Source: an uncultured Muribaculaceae bacterium | GTDB lineage: Bacteria; Bacteroidota; Bacteroidia; Bacteroidales; Muribaculaceae | Length of the DNA stretch: 64,000 nucleotides | Direction: 5' to 3' | Assembly: GCA_910584495.1 (NCBI GenBank) | Contig: CAJUAR010000001.1 | Coordinates: forward strand, 1 to 64,000 | Part shown: piece by piece, positions 1 through 8,875 of the stretch | How positions within the stretch are numbered: position 1 is the stretch's first letter | Layout: the number at the start of each line of letters is the position of its first letter | Translations under genes and position numbers: made by a program | The notes under the pieces: model-generated | Seen by the model: only the letters and a program-made list of their open reading frames with translations | Databases searched by the model: none | Told to the model about the DNA's origin: nothing

Positions 1-117
1 CTGAATGTCAAAAAGATTCGCCGGCCCCAAAATTTTATTCTGTCAAAGACCCGGCCCTCTGTTTTTTCGATATGCATTATCGGCTCGGCCCATCTAAAGC
101 CACGGTAATCTTACAGT

Positions 118-137
118 CCTTTTTTGTTAAAAAAAGG
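118..137. repeat. Short perfect inverted repeat (8-bp arms)
   Basis: The arms CCTTTTTT and AAAAAAGG flank a GTTA loop. Either strand could form a weak hairpin, possibly the end of an upstream transcript, but the T/A content makes chance likely. Confidence 0.3.
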
Positions 138-171
138 CAATAATGAGATATTTAACTTATTTTAACTTTCT

Positions 172-180
172 GGGGGGGGG
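172..180 (+). repeat. G9 homopolymer upstream of fimbrial operon 1
   Basis: Nine consecutive G follow a T-rich stretch (TTTCT) and precede TATTTT. The same arrangement (T-rich, G8, TATTTT) occurs upstream of fimbrial operon 2 on the minus strand at 57963-57956. Runs of this length are prone to slipped-strand length change. The position before a surface-structure operon suggests a phase-variable switch, which is an inference. Confidence 0.75.
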
Positions 181-199
181 TATTTTGTTAGTTATTGTT

Positions 200-207
200 T
201 AATTTTG
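200..207 (+). promoter_or_regulatory. Candidate -7 element of fimbrial operon 1
   Basis: TAATTTTG matches the Bacteroidota -7 consensus TAnnTTTG. With the 20-nt spacing seen at other promoters in this window, the -33 box would fall at 176-179, inside the G9 tract, so no TTTG or TTG is in register. The promoter may be off or weak in this tract state, or a different element may be used. Confidence 0.4.
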
Positions 208-281
208 CGCGATTTTAGTATTTAATGCTCTGAAGACACAGAAAGCCACCATTAGATAACCTTTAATTCATAAAAAAAAGG

Positions 282-1490
282 ATGGCAACTTTTTTTTATC
301 TGTACGGAAGAAATCTCAGAAGGGTATCAACACTTCTGTGGCTTTTTATGTGCATTCTGCCAATAAATGCTATCGCCGGAAAAACCGATTCGGACACAAT
401 AATCAGCGATACTCTCCTCTTCAATGAAAAAATATTTTTCCGACATGCTTCGTCGGTCGTACTGCCCGATTTTTCAGGCAACAGCTCGCGTCTCGACTCC
501 ATCCGATCGTTTCTCACCGACACATGCGCAAGAGACATTTTAAATATCAAAATCATCGGCTCATATTCGCAAGAAGGTAAAAAAGCTTTCAACACCAAGC
601 TTGCCAAGGCAAGGGCAGAAGCTCTCGCGGCTTATTTGGCAGACATCAAGCTGCCCTTGGCTCCGTCGACAAGCATAGTGCCTCCCGACCTGTTATGCAA
701 AAAGCCAAGGCTGCAACGATATGCCGAACTGCAAGTTCTGTGGAAAAAATATCCCTACATCGACAAGGCCGAAGACATAGCCATAGTCCGAGGAAAAGAA
801 GAGGAATTGCCTTCCGAGGTCGAAATATCGCAGAATAAACGGCCCGGAGCCACTTCTCAAAAAGATTCTGTTTCGGTCGCAAGCCCGACTGAGCAGGAGT
901 TCGGGGAGGAAGCCACTGTGCCCGTGCGCCGGCACTCGTTTGCCGACAACCTATATGTGTCGACCAACATGCTCTACGATGCGGCCCTCACGCCCAACAT
1001 AGGCCTGGGCCTGCGAATCAACGACAGGCTGAGCGTGACCGCCGACTGGATGTATGCACGATGGAACAACAGGAACCGTCGTCGTTACTGGCGAATATAT
1101 GGCGGCGACATCGAAGTGCGCTACCGCATCGGCAAGACACGGCAAGACTCGCCTCTTGGAGGCCATCACATCGGTGTTTACGGCTCCTTGGCATGCTACG
1201 ACTTCCAGGCAGGACGCAGCCACAGGGGTGTACTCTCCGACAAGTACAACTATGCCGCAGGCCTTTCCTACACATACACCCTGCCCGTATCCACACATTT
1301 CAACATCGATTTCTCTGTCGGGTTTGGTTATCTGTGGGGCACATACAAACGCCATACACCCATCGACGATTGCGATGTGTGGCTGTCGACACACAAATTG
1401 GGATGGTTCGGACCCACAAAGGCTGGAGTATCGTTGGTGTGGCTGCTCGGCAAATCGGTGAAAAACAACAGGAAAGGAGGTGAACGATGA
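282..1490 (+). CDS. OmpA-like/DUF3575 fusion protein of fimbrial operon 1
   Basis: A 402-residue envelope protein. Residues 1-33 look like a signal peptide with a long n-region. Residues about 45-130 resemble an OmpA-like peptidoglycan-binding domain (IIGSYSQEGKK followed by an AKARAEALAAYL helix). Residues about 220-395 form a DUF3575 region with alternating aromatic strands and the GPTKAG motif near the end. DUF3575 proteins commonly head Bacteroidales fimbrial clusters and are thought to sit in the outer membrane. In fimbrial operon 2 the two domains are on separate neighbouring genes. The gene overlaps the next one by ATGA, which indicates translational coupling. Its exact role is unknown; an anchoring or accessory role is inferred. 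Confidence 0.8.
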   Translation: MATFFYLYGRNLRRVSTLLWLFMCILPINAIAGKTDSDTIISDTLLFNEKIFFRHASSVVLPDFSGNSSRLDSIRSFLTDTCARDILNIKIIGSYSQEGKKAFNTKLAKARAEALAAYLADIKLPLAPSTSIVPPDLLCKKPRLQRYAELQVLWKKYPYIDKAEDIAIVRGKEEELPSEVEISQNKRPGATSQKDSVSVASPTEQEFGEEATVPVRRHSFADNLYVSTNMLYDAALTPNIGLGLRINDRLSVTADWMYARWNNRNRRRYWRIYGGDIEVRYRIGKTRQDSPLGGHHIGVYGSLACYDFQAGRSHRGVLSDKYNYAAGLSYTYTLPVSTHFNIDFSVGFGYLWGTYKRHTPIDDCDVWLSTHKLGWFGPTKAGVSLVWLLGKSVKNNRKGGER

Positions 1491-2458
1491 TAGCCTCCGG
1501 ACATCTTTTCAGTTTCCGACAGAGCCTGCACTGCTTCCGGAATATATTGCTATTGCTCTTGTTCTGCCTCCAGGGCTGTTCGCAGCGAGACCTCTGCTAC
1601 GACCATTCACACAAGGTGCCTGTCGAAATTGTATTCGACTGGTCGCTCGCGCCGGATGCCGACCCCTCTACGATGGTGGTGTGGTTCTTCCCTGTCGACG
1701 GCTCGAAGGGACTGCGTTTCGAGCTAACTGCCGACGGCAATCCGTCGCGAGGCAGTTTCGATGCCGTGCTGCGCGTGCCGGCGGGGACCTACACAATGGT
1801 CTGCCACAACGGCAACACCGAATACAATGTCGAACGAGGAACCGACATATTCAGCTACGCCTTGACGACATACGATGTTGATGTGCTGTCGGCAATGAAC
1901 CGTGCGCAGAACGCACCGCTCCCCGACGGCGCCGACAACCAGGCAGTACGCAAGGAGGCAAGCCGTCTGTATGCCCACACCCACGACACACCCTTGACCG
2001 TGGTGAACGAGGCCGGAAGAAAACACAAGGTTGTTTTCAAACCATCAGAATCAACCATCGAATGTGATGTCCGTATCACCAAGGTTGAAAATCTTAATCC
2101 CGACATAGAGGCCAGCGCCATCATCACAGGAGCTTCCGAGGCATGGAATGCGGCCACGCAGTCGGCTGCCGATGTGGCAGTTTCCGTGCCTTTCGCCCTT
2201 GAACATTGTGGCAGCGACTGCCTCAAAGGTTCGGTGACTCTTTTCGGCTTCGCCGACATGCCTCATAAACTCAGAGTTTACACTTCTTACAAATATTACT
2301 ATGATTTCGATGTCACCGACCAAATCAGCATGCAGGAGGGACATCCCGTTATCAACATTACCCTTTCCGGCATCAAGCTGCCACAATCGCCCGGTTCAGG
2401 CATGACACCCGGTGTTGACGAATGGGGCGAAATCAAGGAAGAAGTACTTCCGATGTAA
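1487..2458 (+). CDS. DUF5119-type fimbrial lipoprotein
   Basis: A 323-residue predicted lipoprotein. A hydrophobic stretch ends in a lipobox-like LQGC with lipid cysteine at residue 31. The body (VEIVFDWSL near residue 47, then VPAGTYTMVCHNG) fits the DUF5119 family, which occurs in fimbrillin clusters next to FimB/Mfa2-like anchors and probably shares their beta-sandwich organisation. It overlaps the upstream gene by 4 bp and lies 51 bp before the fimbrillin. By position it probably serves as the anchor or assembly subunit of this pilus, as FimB/Mfa2 would in the second operon. That role is inferred. Confidence 0.75.
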   Translation: MIASGHLFSFRQSLHCFRNILLLLLFCLQGCSQRDLCYDHSHKVPVEIVFDWSLAPDADPSTMVVWFFPVDGSKGLRFELTADGNPSRGSFDAVLRVPAGTYTMVCHNGNTEYNVERGTDIFSYALTTYDVDVLSAMNRAQNAPLPDGADNQAVRKEASRLYAHTHDTPLTVVNEAGRKHKVVFKPSESTIECDVRITKVENLNPDIEASAIITGASEAWNAATQSAADVAVSVPFALEHCGSDCLKGSVTLFGFADMPHKLRVYTSYKYYYDFDVTDQISMQEGHPVINITLSGIKLPQSPGSGMTPGVDEWGEIKEEVLPM

Positions 2459-2509
2459 AAAATTAAATCAGTAATAACAAATAATTTCTAATCATTAAAT
2501 CAAATCTCA

Positions 2510-3925
2510 ATGAAACTCAGACTTATGCTTTTTGCAGGAGCTGCCGCAATGATGGCTGCTGCCTGCTCCAATGAGGATGAGGTCGCTGTCAATCCCGATC
2601 CTCGCGGCGATGCGTTGACTTTCAGCACGTCTGTCGGCCATTCTACTCGTGCCACTGAAACAACAATCGACAACCTCGGCAACTTTGCTGTTGTTGCCCG
2701 CGGCATGCACCCCGACGGTGTGTTGTACGACAACTACCTGATTGGTTCAGGCACTGCCGGCGAAGTCGCTAAGCGAGAAGGAACCTCCTCCACCTGGAAG
2801 CTTGACCGCAATGTTTACTGGCCAAGCACATTCGAACAGGTAATGTTCTTTGCCTACACAACTCTGAAAGACGGGAATCCAGATACAGACACTCCGCTTT
2901 ACAGCGGCTCCTCTTTCGGTTTTGAAAACAAAAATCCCTTTATTGAAGGCTATGAGCCAAAGAAAGCTGACTTGAAAGTTACGTCTAACGATAATGCAAC
3001 GGTATGGGCAGATGGTAAGGTACAGAAGGACCTTCTCGTGGCATATACCAAACAATCCCGTTCAACCAACGCGACAACTGTGAATCTCATTTTCAAGCAT
3101 GCCCTGACCCAGATTTCTATCACTGCCAAGCAGAAGGATAAAACCGATAATGATCATCGAATCGTAAAGATAAAGGGAGCATGGGTTGTCAATGCCGCTA
3201 AATCAGGTAAATTATTAGGAGACCTTAAGTATAACTCCACAACTAAAGAGTCCTCTGACAGTCTAAGCTGGACCGGTACCGCCAAAACTGCTTATGGTTC
3301 ATTCTATAACCATATTCTTACACTGGAAAAGACTAATAGCACGGACCTTCTGCGTCCCGAGGGTACCAAAGACGACGGCTCTCCCATTCTGGGTTCGCTG
3401 ATGCTTGTACCCGAAGACCTTACTGCATGGGATAAATCTAAAGACGATAATAAGGGTGCATATATCCTTCTGCTTTGCCGCGTGGAACTTAAGCATACCG
3501 GTGCCACACATGAAGGCGACGCAGACATGTCTGATATCTATACAGAGGGCTCCAACCACTATCATCAGCTCTTCCCAGTTAATGAATCAACGTATAACGC
3601 TGCCGAATACGGCTTTGTATGCGTTCCCCTCTCGAGCGAATGGAATTCTAAAGGCATAGGAAGGCATTACACTTATAACCTGGACATCTGTGGCGAAACG
3701 ACTGGTGCGGGCTTATATCCTCCCGAATTTAAAGAAGAATTTATAAACGGACTGATACCCTCAGGATCTAAGGTTGGTAGCGCGAATTTGTCCGTTGTTA
3801 CAACTCGCCCGGACACTAAGAATGTTGGCGATCCTGTTCTCGACGAACCGATTAAGTTCTCCGTGGATGTAAAGAGTTGGGACGCCCCCGAGAACGAGTG
3901 GAAGCCCGGTAACGGCAAATTTTGA
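2510..3925 (+). CDS. Fimbrillin family protein, probable shaft subunit of fimbrial operon 1
   Basis: A 471-residue lipoprotein precursor. The signal peptide ends at cysteine 19 (MAAACSNEDE), and acidic residues follow the cysteine, as in Bacteroidota surface-export signals. A candidate arginine processing site lies at STRATE (R47). Type V pilins are known to be lipidated, exported and then cleaved by an arginine-specific protease, which frees the groove for strand exchange. The body has fimbrillin features such as VYWPSTFEQVMFFAY and NLIFKHALTQI (Mfa-like type). A strong hairpin follows the gene before the next cistron. Shaft identity is inferred from size, position and the hairpin. Confidence 0.85.
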   Translation: MKLRLMLFAGAAAMMAAACSNEDEVAVNPDPRGDALTFSTSVGHSTRATETTIDNLGNFAVVARGMHPDGVLYDNYLIGSGTAGEVAKREGTSSTWKLDRNVYWPSTFEQVMFFAYTTLKDGNPDTDTPLYSGSSFGFENKNPFIEGYEPKKADLKVTSNDNATVWADGKVQKDLLVAYTKQSRSTNATTVNLIFKHALTQISITAKQKDKTDNDHRIVKIKGAWVVNAAKSGKLLGDLKYNSTTKESSDSLSWTGTAKTAYGSFYNHILTLEKTNSTDLLRPEGTKDDGSPILGSLMLVPEDLTAWDKSKDDNKGAYILLLCRVELKHTGATHEGDADMSDIYTEGSNHYHQLFPVNESTYNAAEYGFVCVPLSSEWNSKGIGRHYTYNLDICGETTGAGLYPPEFKEEFINGLIPSGSKVGSANLSVVTTRPDTKNVGDPVLDEPIKFSVDVKSWDAPENEWKPGNGKF

Positions 3926-3948
3926 TTTGCTCTTTAACTGACTAAAAT

Positions 3949-3983
3949 AATCAGACCTCGTTGTAAACGAACGAGGTCTGATT
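3949..3983 (+). promoter_or_regulatory. Intercistronic hairpin after the fimbrillin gene
   Basis: Perfect 14-bp arms (AATCAGACCTCGTT and its complement) enclose a 7-nt loop, GTAAACG. No T tract follows, so full termination is unlikely. An mRNA-stabilising or partly attenuating element between the shaft and tip genes is more probable. Fimbrial operon 2 has a comparable hairpin at the equivalent place (54039-54071). Confidence 0.8.
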
Positions 3984-4000
3984 CACTCAAATTTCCAACC

Positions 4001-7000
4001 ATGGACGCAAAAAACAGCACAAGCCCAAAAGCATTGGCCGCACTGGCAGCCGCCGCACTCCTGTTGTCGGTTTCCTGCAAGGATGATTTCGGCTATCAAA
4101 ACATTGAAGGTCAGAGTGTGGCCTTCAGGCTCGATTCGCCCGACACCTGGCACGGGGCTATGACTGTTGACGAAAACGAGCCGACAACACACTGCACGTC
4201 GGTGCGGCCTATGACAGGCGGCAGCACCGCGCTCTATCTCCACACAGTGGTTGCCGAAAAACCGTCCGTGGAACCCGCCGTGGTGTCGCGAGGCACCCCG
4301 CTGAAAACGCTCAAGGCTTTTCAGGACAAATATGCCAATTTCTCCCTGAGCGGCATCTGCTACACCGGCAGCTATCCCGACGAGGGGGAAGAGAACAGCT
4401 GGACCACAGAATATGCCTATAACCTACAATACAGCACAAGCACAGGCAAACCAGCCGCAGGAGGCCGTGAACTTTACTGGCCGTCGAACGGACAAGTGCG
4501 TTTTTTTGCATTCGCACCGACAGTCGACGATTTCATAAAAATGAAAAACGGCGGCTCGCTGGCAATCAGCCCTGCCTCACAAACGGGCTCGCCAACCATC
4601 ACATATACCGTGCCATCGGACGTCACCGAACAAATAGACCTGATGACGGTGAACACCACAGCAACAGGAGCGACAAATTCTACTGTCAATCTCCAATTCA
4701 AACACGCACTCACTGCTGTGAAGATTAAATGCGGCAGCGACATGTTGGCCGGTAAAATCACGGAAGTGACCATCAAAGGGGTCTATGGCACCGGCACACA
4801 GGTAATCGGCTCGGACAAATGGACTATACCCGAAGGAACAGCAAAAACCGAATACACAATCAAACAAGACATTACCTTGCCGTCGGTAAACGACAAGGAC
4901 GCAACGAAGCCCGACAAAGTCCACACGCCGGCCGACACTCCCATAGCGGGAACAGACACCGATAATCTCACCTTCATGCTCATTCCGCAGAAATTGGAGC
5001 AAGGTGCGGAAATGATAATAAAATTCACCGACAGCGCCACAAACACTGACCGCATAATCAGAGGTTCTCTTGCCGGCCAAACCTGGGAGGCCGGCAAGGT
5101 GGTCTGCTATGTGATTTCTCCCAGCAGCATCAATGTCAGCGTAAAGGTGGAATTGTCCAAAAAGGGAATCACCGACACTAATCTGACGGGCGATACTATT
5201 CCATATTCCGGCGTATGGTATAACGTTACATACAAGGCATGGTCGGAGATTGTCCAGACTTCCGACGGGAGTACAAATACAACAAAAGTTGAAGATATTC
5301 CGGCAGACAAAATCAAATTTCAGTATAAAATCGGCACTAATTCGTGGGCGGACTGCGTAAAAGATGATAAAGGATTGCTAACCATTGCACCGCAACCTGC
5401 ATACACGGAGATGCGCAGCAAATTTACGGAAAAAGGAATCGATATTAATACGGAGCAGGAAAACTCGGTCTCTCTATCGACCGAGAAAGGGGAGCCTGCA
5501 AACTGCTATCTGGTTGACCGTCCCGGTGATTATTCGCTGGATCTTGTCTATGGCAACGGCAAGAACCTGACTATGCCTGCCGGGGGCACGGGATTACAAT
5601 ATTTCCCCGGCTACAATAACCAAGCCTTGCCCGCAGATGGTAAGATTACCGATGCCGTCGATGCCGTACTGCTATGGCAGGATGCTCCCGATCTGATAGA
5701 CCCCAGTAGTGTTGGGATTGAGGGCGGCAAAGTGGTCTTCCACATTCGCAAACACACTCTTACTCAGGGCAATGCCGTGCTTGCCGTCCGCAAGGATGAA
5801 GGTGGCAAAAAGGTAATTATCTGGAGCTGGCATATATGGGTGACACCTTACAAATCCGACTTTTACAGTCAGTCCTGCACTTCAACGACATATTTAAATA
5901 TGAAAACGATGACTGAGAAGTTGAGGGACTATAAATTTGCCAAATATAATCTTGGCTGGTGCGACAGCCATAAACATAATTCTTCGCGCAAATTCAGTCT
6001 GCAGGCCGTAGTCGATATGTCAGAATATGGAGGCACATCGAAGGAAGTTCCTATTCCCGGCGAATTTACGCAGATGGAATACCGTGGCTCGGATGCCGGC
6101 GACAACACATACTACCAGTGGGGCAGAAAAGATCCTATGGCCGGTGGTATCCGCAATAGTCACACTCCCAAGTATAAATACCATCAAAAGAATGGTACAA
6201 CATGGAAGGAAGACGAGTTTAATATGGAGAACAAGCCATTGTTCAACCAATATAATCAGGATGGTTATGATTACAGATTCCGTAAGAATATCGGCGACAA
6301 ACTGACGGAACTTACCCCCCAGAAATGGGGTGACGATGGAAACTCTCATGGTGTATCAATCGGTTACACCATTCAGCATCCGTATATGTTTATCACTAAT
6401 TCGCGCATGCAATATGTAGACCCTTCCTCTGGGAAAAAAGAAGGCGGCGACCCGCTGCAGACTGATTTGGGCTTAGATCCGGATTTTAATTTCCGCGGTC
6501 ATTGGCATAAGCCGTGGGCTATGGAAAAAGCACCCTATTTGGTTGGTAGTACTCATCACATAATGTTCAATGCCTGGGATGCGGGGGCATTGAACCCGGG
6601 TAAACTATATACCGGTGATGCAACTCTACCTCAGTGGGGAGATACAATCATCAAAGCCACACAAAAGGAGGAATATCTGAAAACCAATGCGTCCAATGTT
6701 CAGAAAACAGTGTTCGACCCATGCCCTCCGGGGTTCAAGGTGCCCCCGATTGATGCTTTCCGCGGCGTGACACGTGTCTCCGGAAGCGGCAATGCACGCA
6801 CTATGTTTTTTACAGGAGGGTCAACTGATTTCCCTGTTACCGGAGTGCGCGACTATGCTTTGCGCTCCAACGAATGGAAAACCGTAGTTCCTGCAACAAG
6901 AGACGCTACAGGTTTCGATTATGAAAAGTTTTATAGGACCACGATGCCGGCATTTGGTGAAATTTCGTTTGTATCCACGGCAACACTTGTTTTAAAAGAC

Positions 7001-7135
7001 CAATATAATCGTTATCAGCTGTTATATTTTGGTGTTACAAACGTCACTTCCTCGAAACCCAATCTAAAAGAACTCTATACGGGTACATCGAGTAACTCGT
7101 ATGGAATGCCTGTACGGCCCATCCGTGATGAATAA
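4001..7135 (+). CDS. Large fimbrillin-family tip-like protein
   Basis: A 1044-residue predicted lipoprotein, with lipid cysteine at residue 26 (LSVSCKDD) and a possible arginine processing site at VVSRGT (R97). The N-terminal third is fimbrillin-like (LYWPSNGQVRFFAFAP, NLQFKHALTAVKI). The C-terminal third carries a FISUMP-like pattern common in Bacteroidales fimbrial tip proteins: FDPCPPGFKVP, then a glycine- and aromatic-rich region, ending in GMPVRPIRDE. It is more than twice the length of the shaft subunit and is the last gene of the operon, so a distal adhesin is likely. The ligand is unknown. No terminator is obvious in the 115 bp that follow. Confidence 0.8.
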   Translation: MDAKNSTSPKALAALAAAALLLSVSCKDDFGYQNIEGQSVAFRLDSPDTWHGAMTVDENEPTTHCTSVRPMTGGSTALYLHTVVAEKPSVEPAVVSRGTPLKTLKAFQDKYANFSLSGICYTGSYPDEGEENSWTTEYAYNLQYSTSTGKPAAGGRELYWPSNGQVRFFAFAPTVDDFIKMKNGGSLAISPASQTGSPTITYTVPSDVTEQIDLMTVNTTATGATNSTVNLQFKHALTAVKIKCGSDMLAGKITEVTIKGVYGTGTQVIGSDKWTIPEGTAKTEYTIKQDITLPSVNDKDATKPDKVHTPADTPIAGTDTDNLTFMLIPQKLEQGAEMIIKFTDSATNTDRIIRGSLAGQTWEAGKVVCYVISPSSINVSVKVELSKKGITDTNLTGDTIPYSGVWYNVTYKAWSEIVQTSDGSTNTTKVEDIPADKIKFQYKIGTNSWADCVKDDKGLLTIAPQPAYTEMRSKFTEKGIDINTEQENSVSLSTEKGEPANCYLVDRPGDYSLDLVYGNGKNLTMPAGGTGLQYFPGYNNQALPADGKITDAVDAVLLWQDAPDLIDPSSVGIEGGKVVFHIRKHTLTQGNAVLAVRKDEGGKKVIIWSWHIWVTPYKSDFYSQSCTSTTYLNMKTMTEKLRDYKFAKYNLGWCDSHKHNSSRKFSLQAVVDMSEYGGTSKEVPIPGEFTQMEYRGSDAGDNTYYQWGRKDPMAGGIRNSHTPKYKYHQKNGTTWKEDEFNMENKPLFNQYNQDGYDYRFRKNIGDKLTELTPQKWGDDGNSHGVSIGYTIQHPYMFITNSRMQYVDPSSGKKEGGDPLQTDLGLDPDFNFRGHWHKPWAMEKAPYLVGSTHHIMFNAWDAGALNPGKLYTGDATLPQWGDTIIKATQKEEYLKTNASNVQKTVFDPCPPGFKVPPIDAFRGVTRVSGSGNARTMFFTGGSTDFPVTGVRDYALRSNEWKTVVPATRDATGFDYEKFYRTTMPAFGEISFVSTATLVLKDQYNRYQLLYFGVTNVTSSKPNLKELYTGTSSNSYGMPVRPIRDE

Positions 7136-7192
7136 TCGAAAAGGAGGCATCCGCAGCGGCATGAAGCCAAAATAGTGGACAATTTTGTAGCC

Positions 7193-7228
7193 GGGGGGTG
7201 TGTATGTCGCGGCAATTTCGTAATTTTG
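7193..7228 (+). promoter_or_regulatory. Candidate promoter of the RNA methyltransferase gene (G6 and -7 element)
   Basis: TAATTTTG at 7221-7228 fits the -7 consensus and lies 22 nt before the ATG at 7251. No TTTG lies 20 nt upstream; a G6 run at 7193-7198 occupies the start of that area. Confidence 0.4.
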
Positions 7229-7250
7229 CAAAAGTAAAACAAAGACCGAC

Positions 7251-8861
7251 ATGAACACCACATTCGATATGGTGGCCAAAACCTTCAGCGGCCTCGAAGG
7301 CATACTTGCCTCCGAGCTTGCCGCTCTTGGAGCCACCGACATAGCCCGGGGCGTGCGCATGGTTAGCTTCCGCGGCGACCTTGCCATGCTCTATCGTGCC
7401 AATATGTGCTGCCGCACGGCACTTCGCATTCTCAAACCGTTCTACAGCTTCGAGGCTACCGACCCCGACGCGCTCTATTCGAGAGCCAAGGAATATGACT
7501 GGTCGCAGCTGCTGAGCATCGACAAGACTTTTTCCATCGACAGCGTAATCAACAGCGAAGAGTTCCGCAATTCGCAGTATGTGACCTACCGCATCAAAGA
7601 TGCCATTGTCGACTGGTTCCGCGACCACGATGCCGAAGAGCGCCGCCCGAGCGTGCGCCTTGACGGTGCCGACATTATGGTGAACGTCCACATTTCGGGA
7701 TGCCGCGTCACCTTGTCGCTCGATTCGTCGGGCGAATCGCTCCACCGCCGGGGCTGGCGTGTGGCATCGACCGAAGCCCCTATCAGCGAAGTACTTGCAG
7801 CCGGCATCATCCTTCTTTCCGGCTGGAAGGGCGACACACCCTTTGTCGACCCCATGTGCGGCTCGGGTACCTTCGCCATCGAGGCCGCCATGATTGCCGC
7901 CGGCATAAATCCCGGTGTCTACCGCAGCCATTTCGCCTTTGAGAACTGGCCCGACTTCGATGCCGAGCTGCTCGAAGAAATCTACAACGACGACAGCAAC
8001 GAACGCGAGGTGACAGTGCCTATCATTGCCGCCGACCTTTCGCGCCCTGCCCTCGAAATAGCCCGTCAGAACGCCCGCAGCGCCGGCGTGGAGCGATACA
8101 TCTCGTTCGAGAACCGCTCCGTGGCAAAGTGGACAGCCGACGATGTGCCACAGCCGGCAGGCGTGCTTGTCACCAATCCACCCTATGGCAAACGAATAGG
8201 CTCCGACGACATGAACGCCCTCTACGATTCCATAGGCCAGACCCTCAAGCATGCTTTTGTGGGCTACCACGCATGGATTATCGGCTACGATGATGTATAT
8301 TTCCATGAAATAGGACTTGCACCATCGCAGAAAATATCCGTCAACAACGGCGGCCTCGACTGCGAGCTTCGCGAATATGTGATTTTTTCCGGAACCAAGA
8401 GCGAGTTCCGCCGCAGCGGAGGACGCATCAAAGAGGAGCGTGACGACAACGACGATGTTCGCGTGCGCCACGACGAACGTCCGCGACGTTTCCGCGACCG
8501 CGACGAGTGCCGCGATGCCTTCAAGGCCAAACGCGACCGCCGTGACAACGGACCACGCCGTTTCCGCGACAATGACGACAACGAAGATCGCGGATTCAAG
8601 GGCAAGCGCGACGGCTTCAAGGGCAAGCGCGACCGCGATGACTTCAAGGGCAAGCGCGACCGCGACGGTTTCAAGGGACGTAAGGACGACTTCAAGAAAA
8701 GACGTGACGAACGCTATGAGCACGACGACGAAACGACAGAACGTCCCGAACGGCGGCCTATAGTGACAGGCCGACAGCCTTCCATACCTGCCGATAAAGA
8801 AATAGTGCTCAACCGCCCCTCATGGCGTGTGCGCAAAAACAAAAACAATAACGAACAATGA
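7251..8861 (+). CDS. THUMP-domain class I SAM-dependent RNA methyltransferase with a basic repetitive tail
   Basis: A 536-residue cytoplasmic enzyme of the RlmL/YpsC type that probably methylates a guanine N2 in 23S rRNA. Residues about 1-160 hold the N-terminal ferredoxin-like and THUMP RNA-binding part. Residues about 165-385 are the UPF0020 methyltransferase, with the SAM loop in DPMCGSGTFAIEAA and the catalytic NPPYGKR motif. Relatives end near residue 390. Here about 140 extra residues follow, rich in Arg, Asp, Lys, Gly and Phe with repeated FKGKRDRD units, and look disordered and RNA-binding. The stop overlaps an in-frame ATG of purD, so the genes are probably cotranscribed. The exact rRNA target cannot be read from sequence. 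Confidence 0.88.
   Translation: MNTTFDMVAKTFSGLEGILASELAALGATDIARGVRMVSFRGDLAMLYRANMCCRTALRILKPFYSFEATDPDALYSRAKEYDWSQLLSIDKTFSIDSVINSEEFRNSQYVTYRIKDAIVDWFRDHDAEERRPSVRLDGADIMVNVHISGCRVTLSLDSSGESLHRRGWRVASTEAPISEVLAAGIILLSGWKGDTPFVDPMCGSGTFAIEAAMIAAGINPGVYRSHFAFENWPDFDAELLEEIYNDDSNEREVTVPIIAADLSRPALEIARQNARSAGVERYISFENRSVAKWTADDVPQPAGVLVTNPPYGKRIGSDDMNALYDSIGQTLKHAFVGYHAWIIGYDDVYFHEIGLAPSQKISVNNGGLDCELREYVIFSGTKSEFRRSGGRIKEERDDNDDVRVRHDERPRRFRDRDECRDAFKAKRDRRDNGPRRFRDNDDNEDRGFKGKRDGFKGKRDRDDFKGKRDRDGFKGRKDDFKKRRDERYEHDDETTERPERRPIVTGRQPSIPADKEIVLNRPSWRVRKNKNNNEQ
8595..8712 (+). repeat. Tandem repeat encoding the FKGKRD tail
   Basis: Five copies of a TTCAAGGGCAAGCGC-like unit start at 8595, 8616, 8643, 8670 and 8691, with spacings of 21, 27, 27 and 21 bp. 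All are whole codons, so copy-number change would stay in frame. The last copy is the most diverged. Confidence 0.8.
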
Positions 8862-8875
8862 ATCCCGACGGAACA

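Larger units (their letters stand above)
1..281. other. Gene-free upstream region of fimbrial operon 1
   Basis: I see no supportable gene here. A 36-codon open frame runs in from the window edge to a stop at 106-108, but it has no recognisable protein character. The stretch holds an AT-rich inverted repeat (118-137), a G9 tract (172-180) and a possible -7 promoter element (200-207), listed separately, followed by an AT-rich leader to the ATG at 282. Confidence 0.6.

Noticed and set aside
7044..8723. Minus-strand open frame of about 559 codons opposite the RNA methyltransferase
   Set aside because: It is antisense to a clear family member, has low-complexity Val/Ala-rich sequence without domains, and arises from the GC-rich codon pattern of the plus-strand gene.
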